Source: Eulemur rufifrons (taxonomy: Eukaryota > Chordata > Mammalia > Primates > Lemuridae). Taken from it: a DNA stretch of 64,000 nucleotides. Below the pieces are notes generated by a model. The model searched no databases. It worked only from the letters and a program-made list of their open reading frames with translations, and was not told where the DNA came from. The stretch is taken from contig NC_091002.1 of assembly GCF_041146395.1 (NCBI RefSeq), positions 6,442,501 to 6,506,500 of the forward strand. Direction: 5' to 3'. Shown here piece after piece: positions 1 to 11,400 of this stretch. Within the stretch, counting starts at the first letter, position 1; every line of letters begins with the position of its first letter. The translations under genes were made by a program, and so were the position numbers.

Positions 1-1390
1 AGGAGTAGATGTGAATAACTCTTAGCACCAGCCCCCACCCCGTGGGCCACACCGCACACACCTGCTGGGGGCAGGGAGGAGCAGCTGACTCCCTGGCCAG
101 CTCCCCGTCTACCCAGGAACCCCAGCCTGAAAAGCCACAGCTGAGCTGCCAGGAAGGTTGGCTGAGGGAGGCCACTACTGGTCACCTGGTTGGATTCTGT
201 TGTCCAGAGGTGGGAGCAAAATCCCCCAGGTGTTAGAAATGGCAAGGGGAGCTGATGCTTCAAGAGTTGCCCGGTGCCCAGAAGCAAGCACTCTCAGAGG
301 TGCTGGGAGCGCAGGCGTGGTGGGCAGACTTGGGCTGGCAGGAACAGCCCCTTCCCGTGGGGCCGGAAGAACATTTGGATAGTCTCCCCAACTCCATGCA
401 CCCACCCCACAAGGCTGTTCTCTGCCTCTCATCCCAAGCGCCTGTAGGGTAGGTTCTGTGCCAGAGCTGTTTCCAGGGAGCTTCCTGCCTCAGTAGGCCA
501 CCCACTCTGGGGTGTCCATCCACATGGCTGAAAATAAACATGCATTTTCCCCAAGATTCGGAAATTGGTTACAGATGCACCGGAGAAGGTAGCAGGCACT
601 GCTGTGGGCCAGCCCCATGCCCACCACCCAAGTATTGCTGCATGGTCCCCAGGGACAAAGGACTTTAGGAATGCAAGGCCAGCAGAAGACTCCTAATGCC
701 AGGCCTGCACCACCCAGGGTCTTTGTCTGCTACCAGTGTTTGAGACCTGGAGCCCTTGCCCTAGGCCAGGGAACAGGCGCTTGAGTCAGGTAGCAGATGA
801 GAATCTATTTCTCTGGTTAGCATGCAAGCCCCCACAGGTGGCCTGCTGTCCTCAGGCTGCACAGCAGGCCCCTGCCAGCTGCTGGAGAGGACGAAATTGG
901 GGGCCAGATCATGGCCCCTCCTGCTGGTGGCAGAGAGCAGCCAGATGCCCATGCAGGCCCAGCTGCGTCACTCCCAGGAAGCCTGGATGCTGGGAAGGGC
1001 TGCCCACTGTGGGGGACACATGATGGGCAGGCCGGGGGTGTCCTGTGAGCCACAGGGACGTGCTGGTAGTGGGGGTAGGGCCAGACATGGGACACAAGGC
1101 ACACTATGACAACATGATGGAGGGATGGGTCCCTGAGATGCTGGGTCACTCCCACCCCTCAGCAAATAAAGATGTAACAACAGCTAGGAAAATAGAGTAC
1201 AAAAATCTCGTACAGGAAATAGAGGCGGCGCACGCTAACATCCCTTGGCCTAGAGTCTTTACAGCTTTTTTGTTTTCAAAAACATTTCTCTGTTTTGTTT
1301 TTTGGAAAAAGCCTCTCTGCTAGCTGAGGCGGACACAGCAGAACCCGTGAGGAAGCCCCCTCTCCAAGGGGCTCCTGGGCAGTGCAGCAT
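1..1390. other. 3' flank of MXD4
   Basis: No open reading frame here looks like a known protein. The stretch is GC-rich except for AT-rich blocks near 530-580 and 1150-1330. It is either distal 3' UTR of MXD4 or the intergenic spacer towards the next gene (HAUS3/POLN in human). No recognisable repeat dominates it. Confidence 0.5.
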
Positions 1391-1396
1391 TTTATT
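1391..1396 (-). terminator. Candidate polyadenylation signal of MXD4
   Basis: TTTATT on the plus strand reads AATAAA on the minus strand, with GU-rich sequence downstream. It is the only canonical hexamer in the 2.3 kb after the MXD4 stop. Use of a non-canonical or more distal site cannot be excluded. Confidence 0.5.
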
Positions 1397-1625
1397 TCTT
1401 TAAAGGGAGATGAGAATGCTCCCTGAGGACCCAGTGGTTTCAACTCACCAGCCTCCAGCTCACCCCAGCCTCTGCAGGACGAGAAGCCCCCTGTCCTGTG
1501 TAGACCAGGCAGGTGCGGGTGAGCTGGGGGTTGCAGGGGGAGTCAAGCACAGACCAGAGGCCAGCATTTGCCTAGATGACCTCCGAAGGCCAACCTCCCT
1601 AGAACATGTGGCCTCTGGGTGCCCA

Positions 1626-1688
1626 CCTATGTCTGCGTGTGTGAGCGTGTACGCAAGCGCGTGTGCCTAGGTGCGTGCATGTGTGCAT
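1626..1688. repeat. Degenerate (TG)n/(CG) simple repeat in the MXD4 3' UTR
   Basis: Alternating purine-pyrimidine sequence rich in TGTG, GCGTG and CGTGTG, interrupted every few units. It is an old, decayed dinucleotide repeat, capable of Z-DNA in principle. Confidence 0.6.
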
Positions 1689-1848
1689 CTGACAATCCTA
1701 CCAGAGCAGGATCTTCCCAGCGAGGGGTGGCATGGCCCAGCCCTGGCTCCTATGCCTGCAGGGCAAGAAGGCCCCCATCCGCCCACCTGCCTCCGGTGCT
1801 CACCCAAGTCCCGCCCTTCGTGGATCCCTCCATCCACTCCTCAGGAGC

Positions 1849-1920
1849 CTGCGTGGACCAACAGATAGATGGACGGACAGACAGACAGCCTCGCCTTCCT
1901 TCCTCAGTCCGATCCTTTCT
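1849..1920 (-). ncRNA. Region orthologous to the human mir-4800 hairpin, diverged
   Basis: On the minus strand a GGACTGAGGAAGGAAGGC segment (1910-1893) matches the human miR-4800 5p arm that I recall. It is followed by pyrimidine-rich CTGTC/CGTCC/ATCTATC repeats and a GGTCCAC segment (1859-1853) in the position of the 3p arm. Human MIR4800 lies in the MXD4 3' UTR, so the location fits. Several changes fall in the 3p seed and in the terminal stem, so a functional hairpin in this species is doubtful. The arm sequences come from memory. Confidence 0.4.
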
Positions 1921-2307
1921 CCTGGTATCCAGGCTTGGGGTCTGAGCTCCCTGTGGTGGTCATTAAGCCCCTCACACGGCGCCCGCCGAGGTTTGCAGCA
2001 ATGACATTTAATACTTCTGGAATGCTTAGGAATCTGAGAACAGACCATGGGTGGCTACGCTGGGCTCCGGGACACAGGAACTAGGCCCTGCCTCCCTGCA
2101 GAGGGCCCTGCCCAGCTGGGAGGGGTGGGCGGCTCAGCGGGCCCTGACCAGTAAGTGGGCAGAGGCGGGCAGCCCAGGCGGCAGCTGGAGCTTCCAGAAT
2201 GGTACAGCGGTGGGCCTGTGGCAAGGCTGACGTCAGTCGAGGGAGGCCTGGAGGGCTGACACGCTTGGCCGGGCAGGTGGGCAGGCCAGGAGCAGAGGGC
2301 ACAGGGC

Positions 2308-2465
2308 CTACAAGAGGCCAGGGCGGCCAGGCCGCCGGCAATGGGGCCCGTAGCCACCGTCGCTGCTGCCACCACTCTGCAGGCTGTAGTGGTCGTCCAC
2401 GTCACTGCTGCTGCCAACACTGTCCAGCTCACCGGGACCAAACTCCATGCCCTCTATGTCCACTT
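2308..2465 (-). CDS. MXD4: MXD4 coding exon 6 (C-terminal tail and stop)
   Basis: This 158-nt coding part encodes [20 protein letters not shown], then [20 protein letters not shown] and [12 protein letters not shown], then TAG (2310-2308). The acidic Ser-rich tail with the DDHYSLQS motif is typical of MXD1, MXI1 and MXD4. The acceptor is CTCAG|AAGTG. Confidence 0.95.
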
Positions 2466-5400
2466 CTGAGGAGAACAGAGAGGGGTGGGGTGAGGCATGC
2501 TGTGGGCACCAGCCTAGGGCTCCTTCACAGCGAGGGTCTCTCTCCCTCTTCTGGAAGCAGCAGCTCTGGCAATAGGTGTGGAACTTCTATCTGTGCCCTG
2601 AGGCAGCAGACACTAGGACGGGCTATAGGTAAGAACCCAGCCCCTGAAGCATACTGCCGGGGCCAAGCCTGGCTCTGGCCCCCATGTGGGCACATTGCCC
2701 AACCTCTGCACCTCACCCTCCTCATCCCGTCCCTTCTGCATGCAGGTGGTGACGACAAATGAGCTACGGCAAGCAGTGTGCTCATTTGGTACTGGGGACA
2801 CCCTGTCATTCCTGACCCTACCCCAGATGCCTCCTCTGCCATCCCCCTGGGGAGCTGCAAGAGGCCTGGGCCCACATCCCCACCTTGCTCCGAGTCATCC
2901 GTGGAGACAGCAGAGCCTGTGCTATCTGTGCGCACGCGCTCCACGCTCTGCACTGACAGTTGCTCCAGGCGCCGCTTCAGGAAGCGATGCTCCCGCTGCA
3001 GCTGCTCCTTGATGCTCAGTGCCCGGCGGTCCTGCTCCTCCAGTTTCTGGGGGTGGGGGAGCTGTGAGCCCTCAGCAAGGAAGGAGTGTCTCCGCACCAG
3101 GTGCCAGGCACAGAGGGCTGGGCAGGGCAAGCGGGTCCCCAGCCCCCATACGGCTTAGCCGGGCCAGGGGCCACAGGGTGCCCAGTCCCCGCTGGCCCCC
3201 CACAGCCTGATGTGCGCCCCTCCCCGTTCCAGCCAGGTGGTCACCCACAGGTGCTACCTCTCAGCCCTGTGAGCACCCCCAGTGGCCAGCCAGCCTTGGT
3301 CAAGCAGAGTCGTGTGGGCTTGAAGCCTTCAGCTGGAACCTTCTCCAGGACAGCCCTACCCAAAACAGTTCTTCTCGAACACTCTTGGCCCTGCCTGTCT
3401 CGGGCTTTGGCCTATGCCACAGTGGTACTTGTAGCACCTTGCCCTCTCTAAACCTTCCTGCGGGCCCAGCTGAGACACTGCCTGCTCTGCTCTCTGAGGG
3501 CCCTCAGGGCTCTGACCGTTCCCCTCTCAAAGCTTCTGCCACCCGAACTGGAGGTGCCCATGCCTGTGCAGGCAGAGGAAGTCCTTAGAGGGGATAGACA
3601 TTCCCCCTGGTGGGCCAGAATGTCACCAGACCCCAAACCAGCAGGTCTCAGTCTAAAGACTATGGGGAGGCCTGCCCCAGGCAATGTCTCCCTCAGCCCC
3701 ATGCTCTGCCTCCTCCTATCCTGTTACCACCCAATAAAACCTGGTACAAGCCACGTAATCTCAGCCCAGGCAGCTCCTGCTGCTGCTCCCTCAGCCCTAG
3801 CAAAGACACCCAGGCCCCAGTAGGTACCTGCCAAGCAGCTCCCCACCCACCCCTTGGCCCTCTGGTCGAAGTGCTGCCCCCACCTCCCACGCCCACCGCC
3901 AGGTGCATCCTGAGGCCACACAGGAATGGGCTGAGGTCAGCCAAGGCAGCTGGACAGGGCAGGGGCAGAGGGCACAGCCCCGCTCACCTTGATGTGCACC
4001 TTGGCACGCTTCAGGAGGCTCAGCGTGGTGTGGCGGGTGCTGTCGGGGCCCAGGGGCACCAGCTGCTTGAGCTGCTCCAGGTAGAGCCTGAGTTTGGCTC
4101 GTCTGAAAGAGCCAGAGATGGAACCATCAGGTAGGGGTGGCAGAGCCGTGGGGGTGATGGCAGGCAGGGCTGGCCTGAGAGGTCTGGAGGAGGCAGGAGC
4201 AGCTGCCTGGGCCCTGCGCGGCCCCCAACCCTACTCCAAGGATCCCCCACTGGCCTGGCATCCTCTGGACAAGGGTAAGCCCAGACCACCATGGCCCTGC
4301 CAGAGCCTCAGAGCACCACGACCAGGCCCTGCCCAAGATCCCCTGCCTGCCCCGCTTCCACAGCCCCCATCTGGAGTCCAGGTGGCCAAAGGGGCAGGGC
4401 AGGGGGAGGCAATGGGAGCTGGGCAGGTACACCAAGGTCGGGGGACTCAGACAAGATTTACATCCCCTCACCTCGCTGCAGACAACACGCTCTCTGGTGG
4501 CTCGTCACCACAGAAACAAGTCCACCCAGGTCAAGAAGAGCCGAGGACCGGCCCCCTCCAACCCCGAGTTTGGTCTCCCTTTGGAAACTGCTTCATTCCA
4601 GAGTTTGTCCCAGTATCCACACAGATTAATCCATTTTTTCACAAAACTAGAGCTATCATACTCAGTGGTAGTTGTTCATATGCCACAGTGCTCCAGAATT
4701 TGTTCATCGTGGCCTCAGGAGAAGGGCCTGGGCTTTCTCCTAGACCTGCTCTTGCACAAACACTGCCTCTCCTGGCTGGTCCTGGGAGGACTGGCTGGTG
4801 GTGCTCACCCCCAGGAGCTCTCTGACTTGGCCTGGGCCCCTGCCACATCCACACCCCACCTGGCCCAGCACCCCAGGACACCGGTGGGCTTCACCACAGC
4901 CGTGCCCAGCAGCAGACTGCCCAGCCCCATGGGCTACCAAGATCACTTGCAAACACAGGATGCTCTGCTTAGGAGAGATTCTTAGGAGTGGAACTGCCAG
5001 GTCAAGGGGTAGGAGTATTTTTTGAGGCTTTTGGAAACCTGCTGCCCAACTGCCCTGTTGTTGCCAATGCCTGTGTATGCTCCTTTCCCCAAGCAGCGTT
5101 AACATCGAGCATCCCCACCTTGTCATCTCTGCTCCCAGTGTTCCAAAGCCCCAGCAAATTCAGTCTCCCTGGGAGGGAAGCAGGCAGAACAGCCATGTCC
5201 TCTGGACAGAGAAGCCTGAAGCCCAGAGGAGGAGCTGCTGAGTGCAGGGAGTCTGCAGAGCCATAACAGCCCTGCCCCTCAGGGGAGGACTGCAACCTGT
5301 GGCCACTACGGCTGTCACCCACATCCACACAGCAACCTCCACTGACAAAGCACCTCACCCAGTGCCCCAGCCCACAGCACCATGGGACCTAGAAGTTCTT

Positions 5401-8400
5401 CTGAGTGAACCTGAGTTAAACCTTAAGAAGAACTTCCAGGACACAAGACTGAAGCTGGCATGAATCTGTACTGATACTGACTCTACCTCAATGTTGGAGG
5501 ATCTTCAACACCACCCCCCCAACTTTACACAGGCATGGGGAGCGATCCCAGGCCACCGTTCCATGACTGCCTTAACTGCCTGGAACCTCAGCCTCCTCAC
5601 CCCCCAGGGGGGCAGTGCCCAGGACCCACACCCCAGGAACCGTGTGGACAAGAGGCACCAAGCTGGGTGAGGGCGTGTCCCCACCAACCTGCAGCCACCA
5701 CTGGACTAAGGTTGTAGGTGGGGATACTGCCAGGGGCCCTCCTTTCCTGGCCCACTTGTTATAGAGCAAATGGCAATTTCTACAATCCACCATTTAATTA
5801 CATCAGCAGCACATGACTACTGTGGAAAAATTAGAAGATGCAAATCAACAAAAAGAAAAAAAATTGGAATATCCCCAAATTCCACCACCCAAAGATGGCC
5901 TCATTATCATTTTAGTGTATCTTCATTGTCACATCATGAATGTTAAGTGAAAAAAAATTGGAATACAGAACCACATATGTGACAAGTGACCCAATTTTGT
6001 TTAAAAAAATGAAACAGCAGACGCACACAAGAGACTCAACAAAACACAATGAAGCACAGGAAGCGTGCATCTCCAGGTGATGCGGTTGGCAACGTTTATT
6101 TCTTCAGCTTTGTGCTTTTCTGTATTTTCCAGGTTTTCTATGCTAAAAAAACCACATATTACTATTACAATCAAAGACATTTGTACAAGAAAGAAAAAAA
6201 AACACAGCTAAAAGACAAATAACAGTAGAAAAATATCTGCAATACATATAAAAGACACACAGTTAGTGCTCCTGATATTCTGAGCACATACACATCAAAA
6301 ATGAACAGAGGAATACGTCAACATGACAGCAGGCAAAAGACACAAGCAAGCAAATTGCAGAATACGAGGCTAATCTAACATAACACTGACTCCATCTCAC
6401 ACGCAACCCAGGAAATGAAAACTCAAACAAGGAGATACAAATTGTCACCCTTCCAATGGGCTGAAAAGGAAAGGAGGGACTGGCTCTTCCCTGGTCGGTG
6501 CAGGGAACAGTTCACAGTTTGCTGGTGGGAGAGCAAAGGGACAAAGGTCTGAAGGGCACAATCATCACCAACCACTGGCTGGCGCCTCTACTTCTAGGAC
6601 CCTGGTACTGCGAAACTGTCCCCCCCGGAATGCAACACTTGCGCTCACCAATGTTCTCTGCAGTATACCCCCTCTGGTAACTTGAGGGGGTAACCAGAGG
6701 GGCACTGCTAAGGACCCGAGCAGGTGGTGGGGAGCAGGCGGCGCAGACCGTGCAACTCAGAGGACGCGCTTACTCGGTGTCAGGCGAGAGATCAAGTGAG
6801 GAATTACAGATAATGAGGTCCCCTTCCTATCCCAGCAACATTAGCACCTGTGTGGAGGAGCAGCCTCCTGCGTGCCTGGGACGCAGTCTCTGGGGTGCAG
6901 GGGGTACCTGGGCAGACTGCTTTAAAAATCATAAAACAGACTTTCCTCAAGAGACAAAGGGAGGCCGTGTGACCACACACATGCACTATCAATACTTGGT
7001 GGCATGTCCACCCATCCCCAGGAGAGTGCACACCAGGGCTGCAGGCCACACAGGTCCTCGTAGCTCCCTGCCCTGGGCAACAGCTGTGACAGGGCAGCCC
7101 AGGGCCAGGGCCTGGAACTCGCTCTGTCAATAGCCCGCGGTGGGACCCTGGGTGGGTCCTGCCCTCATGAGCCCCGAAGTCCCACAGCCTGCAGCCACAC
7201 TGGGCTCTCACTAAGCCTTCCTCCTGAAGCTGCTGCAGCTCCCCAGGCCCTCTGCCAGTACCCTGTGGCTGTCCTAAGCATTCCAAGGCACTTTTAAAAC
7301 CCACCACTTCCTCAAGGAAGACTGTGTGGACTCAGGAGGCAGAACCTGCCTCTGGAACTAACAGCAGCTCCGTCACCGGGGCTGCCGCGGCCAGACCCTT
7401 GGCATGGGCCCAGCCCATCCCAGCTTCCCCTGCAGACCCAATCCTTAGAGGAGGACCCAGAGCTCCTAGAGGTCTTGGCTCCATGCCAGGGTCCCAGCCA
7501 GCCAGCAGAGCCACACTCTGAACCGTGCCAGGCCTGGCTGCCTGAGAAGCAGCAGCAAGGAAATACGCTGACCAGTGGTCCTGGGGGGCCGTGGGGCCGT
7601 GGGGACATGAGCAAGGGCAACTCCCACTCTCCCCCTGCGTTGACCTGCAGTTTCTAGTTGTTGCTAACAAACCCACATTCCTTGTGTGGTTTGTGAAGGC
7701 TGCACGTGGCTGCCCCGCAGAGGGAGGGGTCTACCCAGGATCTGGACAAGCGTCTCTATGCTTGGGGGTGGAAATTGGCAGGGCCCACTAAGGACTCTGG
7801 ACTGGCCTCTGGGATTCTGGGATGGGCCCTGCCACTGCAGGGAGTGCTGAGGGCCAGGAGGCAGGCCAGGGACCCTCCCCACAATTATGCTAGGGCCAAA
7901 GCCTAGAGCTGGGCCATGAGGATCACCAGACCAAGAAATGTGCGGCCTCTTCAAGCCCCAGGCCCCTAGAGTCAGCAGCTGAGCAACGCTGAGCAGCCCT
8001 ACTGGAGGTGCTCGGCTACAGCAGAGGAAGGGGAGGGGAGTAGCGCAAGGCAGGCCTCAGGGTGGCCTGGCTTGGCTGAGAACATGCAAGGGGAAGTCCC
8101 ACAGGCCCAGCCCAGCCCCAGTGAGGGCACACCTCCAGGGAGGTTGATGTCCAGGGCCTGCCTCCCAGGGGTGGCTGGTGGCCCAGCCAGGTGCTTCCTT
8201 CCTTCCTCGGGACAACACGCAGCCCTTCCTGCGGCCAGCAGCCAGGAGCATCCGGCATCAGCCTTGGGCCAGCCACAGGTAGGCTATGATTAAAGTCCCT
8301 GCCAGAGCCCTAAACTCCAGATTTGTGGGTGCTCAGGGCTGCCCACACTTGCCTCTTGGCCAGCCAGAAGCAGAGACCCTTGTACTGAGCTGGGGGAGCC

Positions 8401-11400
8401 TACAGAGTCACCAGGCTGCCCACCTATCTCCCCTCTCTCCACCCATGTTTCACATCTCTGGAGGAGATGGCAGAGGCCAAGGCCAAGGGGCAGCTGCAGT
8501 GGTCAGAGGCTGCCACACTCTTGCCACCCACCCTCCCCCAGTGGCATCTCCCCCAGCTGTCCTTCCCCCACTTGGCCTGTCCAAGTTCTAGGTCCCAGAC
8601 AAGGCCAGGCTGGTCTCCTCTGGCCTGGAAGCAACTCCAGTCCTGCCCAGTTTCCTCGGGCCCTGCACCTGCCCCCGCCTCTGTGGTCTCTAGGGAACCC
8701 CCCCAAACACACATGGCCAGTCCAGGAAGTTCAGTTCCTCAGAGAACATGGCGTTCTGCCTCTGCCCAGCTGCCCGCCCCAGCTAGCAGCCTGAATCCTG
8801 GGGGAGCAGAAGTTGGTGCTGCTGTGGGTGCAGACATGGGGGGAAGGTGGAGAACTGGCCAAGTGCCAGACCTTCCAGAGCAGGCCAAGGAAGGCTCAAC
8901 TGGCATGTAGAACTGCCCCTGCCAGAAGGGAAGAAAGAACTGACCCATTTCACAGATGGGTGCAAAGTCAGGAGGAACGATCACCCGGCATCCCTCAGGG
9001 GGTCTCCCTTGTCCTGGCAGAGGGCTCCTACCTTTGGCGCTGCCTAGCCCATGGAGCCTTTGTACCCACCCAAGACTCCCGAGCTCACTGTACCACATCC
9101 CTGTTGGCACAGCTGGCTCTGCAGCCTTAGCAGTCTCAGGCCGGGACCAGTTAGTGAAGGACACCCAGTAGCGTTACGTGCAGGGCCCTGGACTAACTGG
9201 GGCTGGGGCAGAAGGATTCCTAGGTGGCCGTGCTCCCCCATGGACCCAGCTCTGCAGCTGAGTGGACATGAAGGGGGCTCACCTGAATCCTGCCCTGGTC
9301 CAGAGCTTCCCACCAGGCCGATCTGGCCTGAGACTAGCTGCCCCCACACTGGCCCTTGGACAAGACTCTAGCATGGCTCCTTGGAAGGCAGACCCCAGAA
9401 AGGACAGAGGCAAAGGGCATGGGGCTGAGGGGCCAGAGGGCCCAACTCCTGATTACAGCCCGTCATCCACTGCACAAGGGGTTCTGCTCCAAAGCCCTGC
9501 CACCACCTGGCTCTGGTCCCCAGGCTAAACTCCCTGGAGCAAAGCCTCGGCAGCCCCCCACCCCCCAGCCCCCACCTCCCAGCACAACAGTGACCCTGGC
9601 CTTCTCCTTTGAGGAGGACCCCTCCCAAGATGAGGGCAGAGCCTGGCAGCATAGTCAGCCATGCCCAGGCCAGGCCAGGTAGGGGGCTCAGCAGCCACAG
9701 CATCCCCTCAGCAGAGGGGGGCCAGATGTGTCAGGCAGCTCAACTGGGGGACTGGGGAGGTGTCACTTACCTGTGCTTTTCTAGCTCGTTGTGTGAAGAC
9801 CTGTTCAGAGAGACAGAAAGACAGAGCTCACTGCACTACCCGACCACCAGATTATAAAGACCGGTGGCCGGGGGTGGAGGAGCAAGGACCTGCAGACAGC
9901 AGCTAGGTGGGTCTGGGATCCAAAATGGCCCAGGGTGATGAGGGCTGGGGCAGGTGAGCAGCTGCCAGCCAAGGGCCTGCAGGAACCACACACTGAGCCA
10001 CGAGGACAGGGAGGCATGGAGGTACAGGTGGGTCTAGGGTGTCCAGGGCCACTGGGCCACTTAGCAAGGCCCACAAGGGCTCCCAGTCTCCTTTGGGAAG
10101 CGGTGGGGGAGGCCCAGGGAGCAGCAATAGCCAGTCCTGGGGCTGACCCACCCAGCACCCGATAGCTGCCCGGGCAGCCAGCAGCCTGTCTTCTCTGCTC
10201 CCCACTGCTTAAAGCTCGCTGTGTCCTTGGAACCATCATGGGCCAGCACGGAGGACTAACGGCAGGTTGAGCTCAGAGAACGGAGGCCAAGTTCTCAGGA
10301 GACTGGGTGGTCCTGTCCTGACAACATCAGCCTGTCAGGCTCACATACCCATGTGATCACAGCTCACAGGACCAATAGGGACACCCAGGGACAGAGAAGT
10401 CTCAGCCAGGTCAGCCCATGAGGGGGCTTCTGAGACCTGGGTGCTTGCTGTGCCAGTGAGTGCAGGGGGACACAGAGGCTGGCCCTCCTGCTTCCCTCAG
10501 GAGCCATGCTCTGGCTGGACTGGCCGTCCTGGGCCCAGGATCAGCTCTCTGGGGACAGGGGTCCTGCCTGCAGCTCATGCCACCTGTCTGACCCATTTGG
10601 ATAAGGCACAGAACACCGCACACAACAGGGCTGCAGTGCCAATGCATTTGCCCTGGAGGACAATGATGCAGCGGAGCCAAGCTCCCAGCTCCAGGTCACC
10701 TCCCAGTGCAGGGGGACCCCAGAGGCCAACCAGGCCTCCCAGGCTGCTGCACACATGAGCAGAGAGCCCAGGTCACTTGAGGCACATCCAGACTAAGCCC
10801 TGAGCCCTCTCCCTGCTCCAGACCCCTGCCCTTTCCTGAAGCTTCTGCTGACCACTGCCTGCTTGCTCTCACACTCTCCTGCTCCAGGAACTTGGGATTT
10901 GGTGTCTCCTGTCCCCACCCCTCAGGCTGGATTGCCTGCCCCACCTACCTGCCTCCGTGGCCTGCTGCAGCCAACAGGGCCCTGGGGCTGCCAGTTGCCA
11001 GGCCTCCCCATGTAACCTCGGGGCTAGACCCCACCCTGGAGGCAGAGGGGCACTGGCCCGGGCAGCCTGGGGGATGCAGAGGGGCCAGCCCTCCTCCCCG
11101 GGAGTCCTTCCTGGGTCCAGAGACCCTTGGGGCCCTTGTAAAGGAGGTGTGTGCCACAGGTCCCAGCAGAATCCTGTCCCTGAGGAGAGGTGGGGCTAGC
11201 CCCCTCCAGGGCTCATCACCTCAGTCCCTGTCTGCTCACTTTTTTAGAACCCAACCCCCGAGGGCTGGCTCCAGGCCCCTCCTGCTGAACTACAGCAGCC
11301 ACTAGGGCCACGTCTCCCCTAGACTCAACCCTGCCCTCCTGCCTGCTACCAGCCTCTCGGCCTGGTCCCTGCTGTGCCCCATCCCTTTCCCTCACCTAGG

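Larger units (their letters stand above)
1391..2307 (-). other. MXD4: MXD4 3' UTR (minimum extent)
   Basis: This non-coding sequence follows the MXD4 stop. The only AATAAA hexamer on the minus strand between the stop and the window start is at 1396-1391. It is followed about 25-45 nt later by a GU-rich stretch (TGTGTCC near 1335), so cleavage near 1365-1380 is plausible. An ATTAAA sits nearer the stop, at about 2013-2008. The UTR may run further: the MIR4800-like locus lies inside it, and AT-rich blocks at 1150-1330 and 530-580 look like UTR sequence. Confidence 0.6.
4103..9770 (-). other. MXD4 intron 3
   Basis: A 5.7-kb intron between the helix-loop-helix exon and the microexon. It holds LINE relics at about 4960-5130 and 5800-6700, listed separately. 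The rest is unique-looking GC-rich sequence without a supportable gene. Confidence 0.8.

Noticed and set aside
2055..2441. 128-codon minus-strand ORF over the last MXD4 exon
   Set aside because: Out of frame with the MXD4 C-terminus, which is confirmed by splice phase and length. It is Ala/Pro/Thr-rich by base composition.
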